A DNA stretch of 64,000 nt from Lepidodermella squamata (Eukaryota; Gastrotricha). The stretch is taken from positions 124,001-188,000 of the forward strand of contig JBLDXI010000046.1 of assembly GCA_047495785.1 (NCBI GenBank), given 5' to 3'. Position 1 is the first letter of the stretch. Every line of letters begins with the position of its first letter. Below are positions 50,933-64,000 of this stretch, piece after piece. The position numbers and the translations under genes are program-made. Below the pieces are notes generated by a model, which was not told the origin of the DNA, did no database searches, and saw nothing but the letters and a program-made list of their open reading frames with translations.

Positions 50933-53900
50933 ATGTGGCGAAATTTTGTGATTTTCCTATGTTGCTTCGACGTAGTATGGACGCAACTGGACCCGGCTAA
51001 CCTGCTGGTCTATTGGCCGATGAATAAGCAATTCGGCCGGAACCCGACCAGTTCAGACGCGAGTTTAGCCCTGGCGACTAGCAACTCGTCGGGGCTGCCT
51101 TTAATAACAGGTCCTTACTTCGGTAACGGAGCTTTTGAGACGAAATCAACGACAAGTTCGATCATTAATTTCAAGCTACCTTCAAAAGTTGTGTCGGATT
51201 CTAGCCAGCCTATTACAATATCAGCAATCGTTCAGATAAACAAAGGCGAGCGGTTTTTCGACTGTAACATGGATTCTGATGACACGCAAATGTGGGTCGG
51301 GCGGCATAGTTCGACTAATCAGCGGATGCAGTACTCGTCTGGCTCATCGTCGAGCCCGGCTGGTAGAACGATCAACTTTGATGACAGCGATTGCCAGCTT
51401 GGCGGCAGTTGGGGCCTGGTTGGCATCACGTGGGATCCGGCTAATAAATATGTCTCCATGTTTTGCAAATCTTCGTTAGGATCTCAGCAGAGCTATGTCA
51501 GCTATGCGACAACAGGCACTTGCAGTCTTGGTGTCATAAGGTAAGCAAGCTGTGGTTAAATTGGGCCTAACCAGGTGAAATAAACCGAAAATTACCGACC
51601 CAGTTACCATCGGGATTTTCTTCGGTAAACAGAGTACCGGGGGGTACGGGGGTACTGTACCCCCCACCTCCAGAGGTCAAGGCAAGGAAACCCCAAAAGG
51701 GGGACCCTTTGCCGATAAAGCGCCAAATATACCCGAAAAACCGATGGTTTGGTGATTTTCGGTATTTTACACCGGAAACAAGTAAATTCTGATATTTATC
51801 CGACCTACGATAGTAACCGATTTCAGTAACATTTGTTATTTGTTATTTATTTTCTTTTACTCAGGGCATCGGCTTCCTGGCTACCAGACTATCCAACATC
51901 GTCGCAGTACGCTTGTTTGTCGGTCTTCAACGAGGCTGTCGACAGTGTCGATGATCTGACGTATCTGAGCTCGCTGTGCAGAACCATGCAACAGTTGTGC
52001 CCTTCGCAGAACTGCCTACCCGAAACTTGCCGGTTCAACGGAACTGGCTACAGCTGCACCTGCGACCCATTGTGGGCCGGATCTTGGGACTGCACTGTCG
52101 GTAAGTCCAATCCACCGTCTACTTCTTTTCATTCCTAAAATAGAGCCGAGTAAGGTTGGTGAGGCTGGTCAAAACCATCTTTTTCAAGGTTAAAAGCTCA
52201 GAAGATTATAAAATTTTAACCAAAGAATCTTAGTCTATATCACTTGGGCCATCTGAATTTCTGAATTTCTGAATAACATTCTGAATTTCTTTTTCTAGCT
52301 CAATGCGTACCAGCTTGCCAAAACGGCGGAACTTGCACGTCAGGAACTTGCTCGTTAGTTTTTTCAAGCGATTTGGCCTTAAAAATGCTTCTTGATTTTC
52401 TTTATCATCTCCTATGCAGATGCCGTAGCGGATGGACAGGGGCACAATGTCAGACGTTCACCTGTAGCCCAACATGCCAGAATGGCGGAACTTGCACGGG
52501 ACCTAACACTTGCACCTGCGCGTAAAACGAAAGAATCGATTGTTATATTTTCCCTCATGAATTTCATGATTTAGAACTGGTTGGTCAAATGCAACTTGCA
52601 CAACCCCAATTTGCACGAATGCTTGCCAAAACGGTGGAACGTGTACAGCCCCGAACAATTGCACGTAAGCCTCGATCATTTTTTGCATATCATATGCTAT
52701 TTTTTCGATGATAACGAATCCAGATGTACGACACAATACGAAGGCCCAACATGCACAGCTCGTGAGTATTCATATCTAATTGGAGTAGGGAGTGAAAGTT
52801 CTAACTTTAACAGCTCGCTGCGTTCCATCGTGCAAAAATGGAGGAACGTGTCCAGCTCCTGCGAGTGCTTGTCAATGCACGTAAGTAATGACCTACACTT
52901 AAGTCCTCAGCAATTGAAATTCTCCTCAAAACTTTAAGCAATGACTACTCAGGCAATGACTGCAGCCAAGGTATGAGTTTATCTAAAATCCCTATATGAA
53001 TTCTACAAAGATTTTGTTCCGATCGAAACTCAGCTGTCTGCAATCCGGTATGAGTATGTGAAAATTAGAAAATTTCGATAACTTCCTTCGTTTAGGTTTG
53101 CCAAAATGGAGGAAACTGCACAGGTAACATAGACTTTGAGCGTTTTTTTCCGAAATTGATTTAATTTTTTTTCAACAGCTCCCAATGTTTGCACGTAAGT
53201 CAAGATTTTATGTATGTTAGCGGTGGCTATCCGAGGGTTTTCAAGTTGCCCAACGAATCTATGGAACGGTACGGCTTGCACATCGCCCCTCTGCGTTCCA
53301 GGGTGCCAAAATGGCGGCAGCTGCGTATCAGGAGGCGTTTGTGCTTGCAAGTAAGTTTTGACCTCGTTCAGAGCCCTAAAATTCGGCTTTCATCAATTCT
53401 AGTACTGGAACAACTGGGAACCGGTGTCAGAACTTTATCTGTACCCCACCTTGTGTAAATGGCTACTGTGGAGTCGGGGCGATGTGCTATTGCGATTTTG
53501 GTTATGCCGGAACGCTTTGTGACCTAGGTAAATGTCTTTTACGAGAAAATTCGAACTAATCAAGAATGCTTTCGAAATGTCAATTTTTTCCAATTTTTCA
53601 TTTTCATACAAAGCTTACAATTCATTATCTAGATTATTGCACGACGCAATGTGAAAATGGAGGTGTTTGTAAGGCCGGCTATTGCAAATGCCCAGCCCCA
53701 TGGACCGGAGCCACTTGCACGACAGAATTCTGCACACCAGCCTGCGAAAATGGCGGTACATGCAAAGACCAAGAATGCCAATGCCGTCCTGCATTCACCG
53801 GGCCGACTTGCAACATTAGTAAGCCTCGCAAGCCTATCAATAATTAATGAAACGATTCTTGTTCCAAAGCGTGCCCTGATCCGTGTAGAAATGGCGGAAC

Positions 53901-56900
53901 GTGCGTGGCGGCTCAATGCGTTTGCCCAGCTGGCTGGACTGGAAGCGATTGCTCGATCAGTTTGTGCCCGGCCAACTTCTGTACGAACGGTGGAGCTTGC
54001 TCGGGTAAAATTGCCGTTGGATTTTTCTTTGATTTTTCAAAAAAACCTTCAAACAGATCTGAACTGGTGCTCGTGCCCAGATCGTTGGACCGGAGCTAAC
54101 TGTTCCGTCCCGAACTGTAACCCAGCCTGTGTATCCGGGGTGTGTATCAACAACGGGACAGCCAGTGTCTGCACCTGTAAACCATTATGGCAGGGTTCTT
54201 ACTGTCAGATTCCTATTTGCAACCCAACGTGCTCAAATGGAGGAATTTGTCAGAAACCGGGCGGAAATTCGTGCTACTGTCCTAATCAATGGACAGGACA
54301 AACTTGCACGCTACCCGTTCTGCAAATCTATGCTGGAAGTTCGGCTTTCACCCCGGATGGGTCCACAGTTTGGAATTCAAGTTTGGCCTAATATCCTACT
54401 TCAAATAAAACCCTGTTATTGTGTTTTGTAGAGAAAATGGTCAGTACTTTCGTCCCGGAAACTGTCGATTCTTCATGTGAGTAACTTCCGAGTTTCCTTG
54501 ATGCAAATTTCATTCTAAATTATCAGATTTGTCCACTCAAACGTGCTGTCCATGCGGCTCATTGCTAATTGATGGGAAATGCATTTTTATCAAAGCTCTA
54601 AATGATTCTCTGCAAGTTTAAGGTGGATTAAACCCATCTCATTCTGAAGCCCATCTTTTCACAGGTATCTAGAAAATCCAGTTATATTTGATGACGCAGT
54701 GGCTGAATGCGTCAAATACGGTATAGTGGGACTAAATGGGCTATCAAGCCATGCATTTTACATTTTTAAGGTGGAACTTTAGCAACTTTCGAGTCTGGAA
54801 ATGCTCAGAGAAATCTGGCGACGTTCTTCTCGTGGCTTTCCTCGGATTCTAACATAAAACTGGCGAAATGGCCTGTTGATTTTTGGGGCACCCCTGATGA
54901 TATCTGCGTCTGGCTTGGGATTTTTCAGGATAAGGTGAACAACAAGTGGTACTGGGAAGGCAACCCGCCAGTTGAGGTTCCGAGCTCACTTTGGGTCAAA
55001 TTTCAAGACACGAGTTCCAACACTTTGGCCTGCGTAGTCCCGGTGGGTTTTCTTCAGTATATTTAGGATCCACCTTATTTCAATATTTCCAAAGCATCGA
55101 TTAAGGCCTATGCTCCGAGCAGCCTCTACAACCGATACCTATCCAGTTCTTTGTCAAATTTCCCAACCTTGCTCCCAGCAATGCAAACAAGGTGATGTCA
55201 AGATTTTCGATCGCTGTTATTCGAAAGGAGCTGGGACGCCTGTGGATCGTTTGGTTGCGAGTCAGTCTTGTGAGGCTCGTGGCGGGAAGTTGACAGCCGT
55301 GAATCAGCAATTTGATGTATCGTATTGGTCGAACGGCCTCTACGATCCAGATGTAGAGAATTTCGACAACGGATGGATAGGCTACAACCACCTTAAATGT
55401 GACTTCAAGCTTATTTGAATAGCTTTGGATAACATTGGTTTTTTTCAAGCTGATTACGTATGGGATACTGATGGCAGGGCTCTGCAGTCGCCGCTCGACA
55501 CTCGTTGGGACATTATGTCGAATGCTCCGTCGAATCAAGTAACAAACAAATGCACGATGGCGACTGGTAGAGGCTGGGTTGATGTCCCGTGTACTGAGAA
55601 CAATGTTTCACCGGCTAACATTGCCTGTCAGGGTCCTGTAGTGACCGCTAGCCAGCAGGTGAGACATTTTTGATTTACCTCAAGTTCCCCTCGAGTTCGA
55701 ACCTCTATTGAATCTCGAATTTCTAGCCATCAACCCCAGCCCCACCTACTACCACAGCAGCTAGCACGTCTACAGGACAGCCGACCACAACTTGGCCGAG
55801 CTATTGCATAGCATCGAAATGCGATGGCGCACGTAAGAACCTAAGTTAGAGTTAAACCTTTGTATGACCAGTATCGATTCAGCACCTTGCCCTGATGGAT
55901 ACACCTACAACTCGTGCTACGACAGGTCTGATTTTTCGTAATAACCAATTTAAAAAAATACAACTTACTCTTTTACAGCTGCTACAAAGTCAGGTGAGTA
56001 ATGTTAACATTTCATCGATAAAAACCGCTAATTGGTATGCTCAGTAATTCGAGGACTTGGTACGATTCGGCACTATGGGACTGCATGAACCGGAATGATC
56101 CTAACTACAGAAGTGCCACTCTTTTTGTCCCGAATTCAAAGGAAGAGCTTGCTGATGTCATGAGAATGCCTGGAGTTTCAACCTCCGACGATTATTGGAT
56201 TGGATTAGTCGTATGTTTTGCAGAAATATAGCACAATATCGGCGAAACACCTTTGAATTACAGGATTTCGGCAGGTTTGTTTCCCTGAACTCTGATTTAT
56301 GAGGAAATTTATTTTGGTTCAGGAGCTTTGGTCCTTATAACCCTACAATAGGAATCTCAGACCCGGGTGAGGATTCCTTTTGCGTCGCTTTAATCACATT
56401 GAGCTTTTCTATCTTTGAAAGATGGCACATGGATGTCGCTAGATGATACTATGACAATTGGGCCACCTTTCACAGCAAAAACTGCGACTCAATTTGTGAA
56501 CTCGAACTATTCATGGCTTACGTTTGCCATGAACCCAACCTTGAACATCGGAAATGATGCAGCATTTCTAGATTACACCGAAAACCAGTGGGCGGTTAGC
56601 CTAGCTGTGCGAACAGCTTCAAGTAACCAAAAGGCCTACATTTGTGAAGTAATTTCGCTTGGTACATCAAAGTTCTAGAAATACTTCTTTTTTTACAGTT
56701 CTCATCAGCGTGCAAATTGTGTCCTGGAGGTAGGCGTTTTAATTGCATTCAGCAGATTTGTTAATCCTACGCAATCTTATAGGCTGGAGGAAATACCTTG
56801 ACCAGTGTTTTGCTTATAATTCATATACCTACACTGCAGATGGGGCTAAAGCAGCTTGCAGGAGTTTAGACTCAGATGCTACTTTGTTCAGACCGCGAAC

Positions 56901-59900
56901 ACCGAGTATCTTTCAGTTCGGCCGCTGGATTATCGAGGAGCTTGGTTTTCCGTCTTGGATGGGCCTAGTCTACAGAGGTCCATCTGCCTTTTCCTGGGAG
57001 GTGGGGATGATTTATTGAATAAAACCCAGATAAATATGAGTGTTTACTGGCAGGATACTGGCCAGAATCTTGACGGAACGAGCCAGGCTAAATTTTTGTA
57101 TGTGGCATCAACCGATACTTCTAAGTCGCAATTTGCGTGGGGTGCTAACAACCAATGGCTGAATTACTACCCATCGAGTTCTGCTTATATGATATGTCAA
57201 ATGGGCTGGCAATCTGTTTTCACTGCAACGACTACGACATCCACGACCTCTACAACTACGACGTCATGCCGAGTAAAATTGATGGCTACTAAAAAGGATT
57301 TATGTCCACTTTGAAGGGAATTATAGGACAAATGCTGCCCGTGTGGTTTTAAATTCATCCAGAACCTCAACAAGTGCCTCATGTTCGTCAACATCTGGTA
57401 CGTTGGTTGTATAATGTGATGACATGTCGAAAACTGACTTTTCCTATAGGCGATCCCGATCAATAGCTATCCAGGAATGTATGACAAGAGGAGCAACTCT
57501 TGTTTCGATCAGTTCGGCCCCTGAATTGCAGAACGTTATTTTTGACTCAGGATTCTCTGGGTCCTATTATTGGACATCTCTCACGAGGAGTAAGATTAAC
57601 CGAACTTTTAGGTTTTATTCCTACATTTTCCCGATAAGATCAATACGGCGTCTGGTCTTGGCCTGATGGTTCAGTGCCGACCAGTGCTGTAATTGGAAAC
57701 TTGGGTTCTGCTAACGACTGCTACGGGGCGTTTGTTACCAAATCTCCAGCAGGGGTGTATTCAGTTTGCGGTTACGACTACACCACCCAGCCTGTTAATC
57801 CTACACTGAATATGACATTGATTTCCCCCAGTGCGAGTCATCTTGCTTTTTACATTTGCGAAATCGCAAGCCCTTGCTCAAGTGAGTGAAAAATTGGACC
57901 CTATCTACATAGATAGGAATTTTGTCGCTACAGGTTGTCGGAATCCGAATTTTGAGGCCGGCCTATCGCTGTATGCTAATAATACCGGGTTCAATCTACC
58001 CCTCCGAGTTGCACCTAACAAGTGCGTTTGGATCTTCAACAACACATCTTCGGATCGGGCTACCAATGTTAAAGCTTGCAAAGCGGCAGGCCTGGACCCT
58101 CTCGCGTTGACTAATCGCTACGAGAATGAAGTTGTTGAACGATTTCTCACGGCTTCAAGCCGCAGAATATGGACTGATCTTATTCTAGGCGATACAAGTT
58201 TGTTCTTTTGTTCCCAAGTTCCAACTCTTGGATAAGAGGATCTAAGAGGGTCCAATTGGGGACATCAAAAAATGGGAAAATAAATGTTTAAGCTGGATTT
58301 TTCAAATTCGATTTTTCGGATTTTGATACTTGAAATGTTCTTTGCTCACTTTCAATTTCAATTTTTCAGCTGCTTACTCTTGGGATGGTGAAAGTGGCTC
58401 CTACAGTCGGCTCTCAGCTGCTCCGACAAATACTTGGCAACAACCCTGCGCTTTCATCGAGAAGAACACCTCGAAAGTTACCGTCGATTCTTGCGTGAAC
58501 CCTCGCTATCCAATCTGCTCGATTCCTTCAGCCGCATCTTGCGCTGATATGTGCCCAAGGGGCTTCATTTGGATCACAGCTGGTAAAATTGGTGGAACAT
58601 GCATCAGAGTTGTATTGAAGTAAGCTTTCCTTCGTAAATTTCTTTCCTACAACGGCATATTGTTTAGTGAAACTGCTGGCACGCCACTTCAAGCTAGGAA
58701 GCGATGCTACGAGATGTTTGGAACCTACAACCTACTTTCAATGAATAACGAGAAAACACAGACGGAAGTTGCGAGCTACCTTAAGAACATTTCGGCAGTT
58801 CATGGAACTGACTTTTGGATCGGGCTTGACAACAGTTTTACGAAAATAGGCGGCGTGCTGTATGTTCGGTACCCCACGGATCCTGACAGTAGTAAGTTTA
58901 TTCAAACATTGCCGTATCCCATTTGCTAACCGGGTTCGCTATAGAATGGATTTGGGACAATGGAGAAGCGACTTTCCCGCCTTTGGCAAAGTTATGGAAA
59001 GCCGGTCAGCCAGATAACAACAACGGATTTGCTTTCATTGACTACGATGCGAACACACCTTCAGTTCCACTTGCAACTCTCCACGAGTCTCAAACCTCTT
59101 GGAAGTATTTCATCTGTGAAAGGACCCAGCCATGCTTGACCTGCGAACCCGATTGGGTCTACTTCAACGGCCGCTGCTTTCGCAACTTCAAATTCACGTC
59201 GCCTATTTATCAAAACCAAGTGCGAGGCTTATGCGACTTTTACGGGGCTTACACGGCTACGATGAATTCTGGCGTTAAGGACCTCTTCATCCGGAACTTG
59301 ATCGGGAGGACGACCAACAATGGCTATACTGTTTATATATCTCTATACCGCTCTAGAACGCCTCTGGTTGCAGCAGGGAATACACCTCTCTGTAAGTTGA
59401 TTTTAGTTCGAGTTTAATGAACAAATTAATGGATGGCGATAGCTTGGTTCCATTGGGATGATGGAACAACAATGGCCGACACCCAGTACGGCCGTCTAAG
59501 CGATACCGAGCCGGATATGGGCGGGCAGGGTGTCAATTCGAATTACGAATCAGGCTTCGGTCTGATCTTATGGAGCGATGGAGGCCCATGGGTCGATTTA
59601 CCTTACACAGTCGGAATGCTGGATTCCATTTGCGAAAAAGATGCCTTCACGTATTTGTATCCGTGCCCAAAAGGTGTGATAGACAATTACATTTAAATTT
59701 TGAAGTAAATTCTGCCTTTTAAGTTGGTTCTGGACCATCCGCTTGTGGCGACTCCCTAATGACATCGGTCTACGTCAATGCAACAACAGGATTCAACGCC
59801 AGCTCGGCTACAACAGCTAATCCACCTCAAGGCATGATCACAACTGGCGGTGCTTGGATACCTGTTTTATCAGATAACACCCCATGGCTTAGGGTAAGGA

Positions 59901-62900
59901 TTCCGATCTTGAGCGGTCAATTCGTAATTCCAAGTTTTTAAAGGTGAAATTTAATTCCCCTGTCTACATTCGGGCGGTGAATCTAGCAGGTGGCTTGGCT
60001 ACAGCCGGAATTGTGACCAATTATCGCCTGCAGTACAAAAGTGTTTCAACAGCTACAACTTGGGAAGATTTCTACGTTCACCGTGCGATTGCATACTTCA
60101 GTAAAACCAGCCCGTTATACTTCGCTGGTCCAGCCCAGGCTTCGGTGAAAAGCAATCAGGAGATCTGCCCCAGGGTCCCAGCTAGTGACGTTCTATTCAC
60201 CTCTGCAGCATGGGTAGGAAGACCTGCCGTGAGGCTCGATTTCAGAGGATGCGACTTAACTGATCAAGGTGAATCAATTTTAACAATTTTGCGAAATTAC
60301 TAATTCTTAATTTAGTGAGCACCTACTGCGATTGTTGGAGCGAATTGCTGCTTCATTCAGAAGTTTTCGGATGGTGGAGTGCTGCCACTCTAAGGACTTT
60401 CCCATTTCTCCCCGAAACGATTCTCGCTGATTCGTTTGAATCGACATCGACTAACGGAGCTCCTCTACTTCGAGAGGATCAGTTCAATGGAAAACTAGTC
60501 CCAGATGGCTGGCTACCTAAGGTTGCAGACAGTACGAATTTCTGGCAGGTACGATTCAGAATTCTCAGGGTAATCACTGGCCTGGTTATGACTGGCCGGA
60601 AAGTCTCTGGCGAGACGAATTACATAACTGCCTACTACGTAAAATGGTCAACGTCTGGCCACGAACACACATTCAACGACTATCAAAGTTCAGATGGAAA
60701 CCCTAAGGTGAGATATTATATCGTTATTAGATCCTTCTCTTAATCATTACCGACCAGCTCTTCGCCGGTATATTAAACCAAGCTGCGAGTGTTCAGCAAA
60801 CGTTTTGCCCGCCTATCAAGGCCCTGGCCGTTAGAATTGTCCCAAGCGGGTATATCAACAAGCCAGGGATGGTATTGGAAATGTTTGGATGTGCCGCCCG
60901 GGGTAGAAGGTGCTTTGATTGCTGCGACGAAACCAAGGGTTGCCAATGCTTCTGCCCGGTCGGTTACTCCGGATCAACATGTAGCACGCCGAGTTCTGAT
61001 TTTATTATTGAATCTGAGGCACCGATCTGCGAATCTACCGATATTCTTCCTATGGTCCTCACTAGCCGATGGGGTGGTAGGGGCATTCTTGCTTCCTCGG
61101 CTCTGGACGAGGCTAGATACGCTGTTTTCGGCCAAGACCCCCTCAGAGCTTGGATTCCTACAAACAGCGATACGAGGCCTTTCATCGAGGCGGATTTCGG
61201 CAGAGTCATGTCGATAAGCATGATTCAGGTAGCTGGAAATCAGAGCGGGACTATTCGAACCTATGCTGTTTGGTTCAAAGTTCCGAACAAAGGCGATAAC
61301 ATGTTTTACCCGATCTTGACGACCCAAACTGACCCATCATCTCCAATACTCCCAATACCTGGAGCTCGGGATGGTAATGTGGCGAACTATATTCCCTACA
61401 GATTCTGCCCAAATATCCGGACTAATGCTTTGAGAATTCAGCCTTTGACTAGCATTGGGCTAAAGGCGATGAGATTGAGGGTATTTGGATGCCCTCCTCA
61501 TGCACCCTGCTCTACTTGTTGCACAAATGCCGAGGGCTGTACCTGCAAATGCCCGATCGGTTATAAGACCAATTATCAATCTTCGACAGCCGTGAATCCT
61601 TGGGAACATTGCGGTAAGTCTCTTAGGTTTAATTTCGATTCTAATTTTGCTGATTTTGAACAGAACAATGGCAATTCCAGCCAATCGATTGTGAAGATCT
61701 TGCCCTCCATCAGCCGAACCTTCCGAGTGGGGTCTATACCATATACCCACCCGGAATCGCCCCGAGACAAGTCTATTGTGAAATGAAGGACTACGGAGGT
61801 GGCTGGACAATCATTCAGCAAAGAATCGATAACACGCAGGATTTTTATCAAAATTGGGCGGCTTACAAGGCTGGTTTCGGACAAATCACCGCCAACTTCT
61901 GGCTTGGAAATGATGCTATTTACCAACTAACAAACGGGTTGAATACTTATACGATAATGTTCGAGTTGACTGCTTTTGACGACGAGCTCGCCATCGCTAG
62001 CTACGACAGTTTTAGAATTGAAAATGAAGCGAATAGGTACACACTGCGACTCGGCAACTTCATATGCGGAAAGGCCGGTAGGGACTTTCGCAACACTATC
62101 ATCCGCAGATATTGTAAAGGGATAGATTTTAAGGCGATTCGTTCTCGTATCAAAACAACATGGGATTTCAAACAAAGGACAACCAAGGCGGTTCGAATTG
62201 CGTCTCAAGATTCAACGGCGCGTGGTGGCATAATGCTTGCCATCAGAGGTAAGCCTGAAATATTTTCTAAAGCAGTTGGGATATTATCTTCCTATAGCAA
62301 CCTGAATGGGCTGTATGGATCGAAGACCTTTGGGGTTGGTATAAACTGGCTAACGTTCAAAGGCTACTACGAGTCGAATAAGGCCACGCGAATGATGATT
62401 CGCCGCTCGCCATTCCTCTACTCGCTACCACGTAAGGATTCAGGTAATATAAGATGGCTCTTCTTAATGCAGACTATTTTCCAGCCTTTTTACCGACCTA
62501 TACTTACCCAACTGACTGTCAAGATATCCTACAGAATGACCCGCTCTCTGGTTCGGGAGTCTATCGAATCTACCCAGCTGAGACTCCTCTATCGACCGTA
62601 GTAACCGTTTACTGCGATATGGCTGCTCTGGGAGGTGGCTGGACCTCAATTTCTCGAAATTTCGACTCGACTGGAAATTTCAGCCAAAACTGGGCAGCTT
62701 ACGCTAAGGGCTTCGGCGACCCAAGCGGCAATTACTACCTAGGAAACGAAGCTATCTCTCAAATGACGAATTTCCAAAAGTCAAACCTACCGTACAATCT
62801 TGCTGTTGTGCTTGAGGATTCAAGTGGCGACAAACGTACGGCTTACTACACCAATTTCTATCTAGGCGATGCCACCGCGAATTACCAGCTTAATTTTGCC

Positions 62901-64000
62901 AGCTACGTAACGAATGATGTGGATCTACCAGGTATGAAATAGCCCTAATGAAAATTAAGCTGTATTAAGGATGATCTCTCTAAATGAAGGTGATAGTTTG
63001 ACTGCTCACAAATCACAAAAATTCAAGACTATCGATAAGCAAAACAATGACATGTGCCCACAAAGTCGCAGCGGTGGGTGGTTTTTCAATCAAAACCTGT
63101 ACGCAGAAAACAGTGGCTATTGCCTCGAGGCAAATCCCCATGGCCGGTACGGCAACAACGATTTCGAAATGGGTCTCAATTGGGTGACCTGGAAAGGTCG
63201 TTACGAATCACTGAAATCGATAATTTTGATGGTGAAACGGCCTAGTAAGCGCTATTTGGCTTCATTTTGGGTACTAATACAGAGATTTTTTTAGATGAAA
63301 AACCGATCGATTGCCAACATCTCCTGACTCAAATCGGCGGGACAGCTACGGATAAGGCTTATTGGGTGTACCCATTTAGACAACCACCTCTTTTCGTGTC
63401 CTGCCAAATGAGTGCCGATATCAATGGAGTTACTGGTTGGACGGTACCTCGACCACCAATTCAACCAACTTTAAAGCCTAAAAACCTTTGTTTTTCAAGC
63501 TTATTCAGCGGAGGAAGACCAACAACATCGACTTCACCAAGACGTGGGCTCAATACAAGGTAGGTTTTGGAAACGGGGGCGCATCTGGTTCGGATTTCTG
63601 GATAGGTAAACGTCACATTGGAAAAATAAAAACAGAATAATTTTGAATCCCTAGGAAATGATGTCCTGAACGTTTTGACAACAACGGCATCTTACATGCT
63701 AAGGATAACGGTTGTAGCTCAAAACGGGTCATCGTTCTGGGCTCAGTACAACCATTTTAGGATTCTGAGTGAAAGTGATGGCTATCGATTGCAAGTTTGG
63801 GCATATTGGCCGAATAGTACTCTCCGTAAGTCTTTAAGCTTAACAGCTAGTTCTAATTAATCTATCGAATTCCAGCCGAGGCTTTTAACTGGCACCATGG
63901 CAATACTTTCTCCACAATTGATCGTGGCAATACGGCTTGCGCTAATTCCTACAAAGGCGGATGGTGGTACCGTAGCAGTGAATGCTACCGCGTCAATTTG
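50933..64000 (+). CDS. Giant secreted mosaic protein (LamG-EGF-lectin-discoidin-fibrinogen), partial
   Basis: The gene starts with a signal peptide ([18 protein letters not shown]) and continues through dozens of short exons to the right edge, where it is cut off. Domain order: LamG-like (50990-51540), about 14 EGF (52000-54320), about 8 C-type lectin (54427-59670), three discoidin F5/8C with small Cys-rich modules (59725-61610), then at least three fibrinogen domains (61664-64000). Such a chain should be extracellular or matrix-bound. Many exon borders are clear and phase-consistent; some are approximate. There is a possible gene boundary near 54391, where a stop and an AATAAA (about 54402) occur unless a weak donor at 54359 is used. 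No transmembrane helix is seen within the window. Confidence 0.72.
50990..51540 (+). other. LamG/concanavalin-like domain of the giant protein
   Basis: It reads [13 protein letters not shown] at its start, the same pattern as LIAFWPLNKAYKL in the small secreted proteins at the left of the window. Exon 1 is 50933-51540 and exon 2 starts at 51865 with consistent phase. Confidence 0.65.
51637..51720 (+). repeat. Fragment of the hAT-type MITE family in an intron
   Basis: A short palindrome (gggggtactgtaccccc) plus gggaccctttg in the same order as the complete element at 39892-40058. No terminal repeats or target duplication were found. Confidence 0.4.
51990..54330 (+). other. EGF-like repeat array
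   Basis: About 14 modules of the pattern CxxxCQNGGTCxxxxCxCxxGWxGxxC, most split by short introns within the module. Examples start [11 protein letters not shown] (52306), [40 protein letters not shown] and [11 protein letters not shown] (54216). The modules share a small-exon plan, a sign of tandem exon duplication. They may be spacers or adhesion modules. Confidence 0.8.
54427..59670 (+). other. Array of about 8 C-type lectin domains
   Basis: Each has the family pattern of an early Cys, a WIGL-type strand and two late Cys. Recognisable pieces are [61 protein letters not shown] and [10 protein letters not shown]. Thr-rich linkers (55735-55790 and 57220-57270) lie between some. Most lack a clear EPN or QPD sugar motif, so ligand binding cannot be claimed. 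Confidence 0.72.
59725..61612 (+). other. Three discoidin (F5/8C) domains and Cys-rich modules
   Basis: Pieces are [17 protein letters not shown] (domain 1), [16 protein letters not shown] (domain 2) and [19 protein letters not shown] (domain 3), each ending in a segment such as [19 protein letters not shown] or MRLRVFGC. Domains 2 and 3 are each followed by a CC module ([26 protein letters not shown]). Confidence 0.7.
61664..64000 (+). other. At least three fibrinogen-like domains
   Basis: The family marks are clear: [24 protein letters not shown] and [10 protein letters not shown] in the first; [49 protein letters not shown] and LNWVTWKG in the second; DCQHLL and WAQYKVGFG, with GGWWYRSS at the edge, in the third. 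The third is truncated by the window end. Such domains often bind acetylated sugars in invertebrates, but the binding residues were not checked. Confidence 0.82.

Overview
This window is nuclear DNA from an animal. Genes are split by canonical GT-AG introns, mostly about 45-250 bases long, with T-rich acceptors ending in TTTCAG or TTTTAG, and many genes end in AATAAA signals. The products are typically metazoan: type II Golgi glycosyltransferases, C-type lectins, collagen, EGF, discoidin and fibrinogen domains, and a Cys-loop receptor. Gene density is high and both strands are used. This fits a compact-genome invertebrate such as a nematode, tardigrade or appendicularian, but the sequence alone does not settle which.

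Layout. 1-7.2 kb holds small secreted or membrane proteins: three single-domain LamG/concanavalin-like proteins, a type I membrane protein, a tiny secreted peptide, two related membrane microproteins and a secreted Cys-rich protein. 7.2-29.6 kb is a glycan-modification island. It contains four tandem METTL24-like methyltransferases with N-terminal membrane anchors, four GT92 (DUF23) genes (one with a damaged DxD motif), four GT31 beta-1,3-glycosyltransferases and one fucosyltransferase-like gene. 29.9-32.1 kb carries two short secreted C-type lectins. 32.9-34.6 kb is a Cys-loop receptor gene on the minus strand.

34.7-43.1 kb is a nest of transposons. A 7.4-kb Mutator-like (MULE) element with a perfect 9-bp target duplication has a transposase gene broken by two later insertions: a 3.7-kb element with its own 9-bp duplication and a 167-bp hAT-type MITE with an 8-bp duplication. 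A 630-bp hAT relic next to it has split another dispersed repeat. 43.4-49.5 kb has a beta-1,4-galactosyltransferase, an ankyrin-repeat protein, a short collagen, and a second copy of the tiny secreted peptide. From 50.9 kb to the right edge runs a very large secreted mosaic gene (LamG-like, about 14 EGF, about 8 C-type lectin, 3 discoidin and at least 3 fibrinogen domains), cut off by the end of the window.

How they may work together (inference): most products act in the secretory pathway or outside the cell. The island has the parts to build and cap glycans (Gal, GlcNAc/GalNAc and Fuc transfer) and possibly to O-methylate them. The lectin, fibrinogen and discoidin proteins are the sort that bind glycans or form matrix.

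Gene models were spliced by eye. Exon phases were checked where coordinates are given, but no expression data or database search was available.
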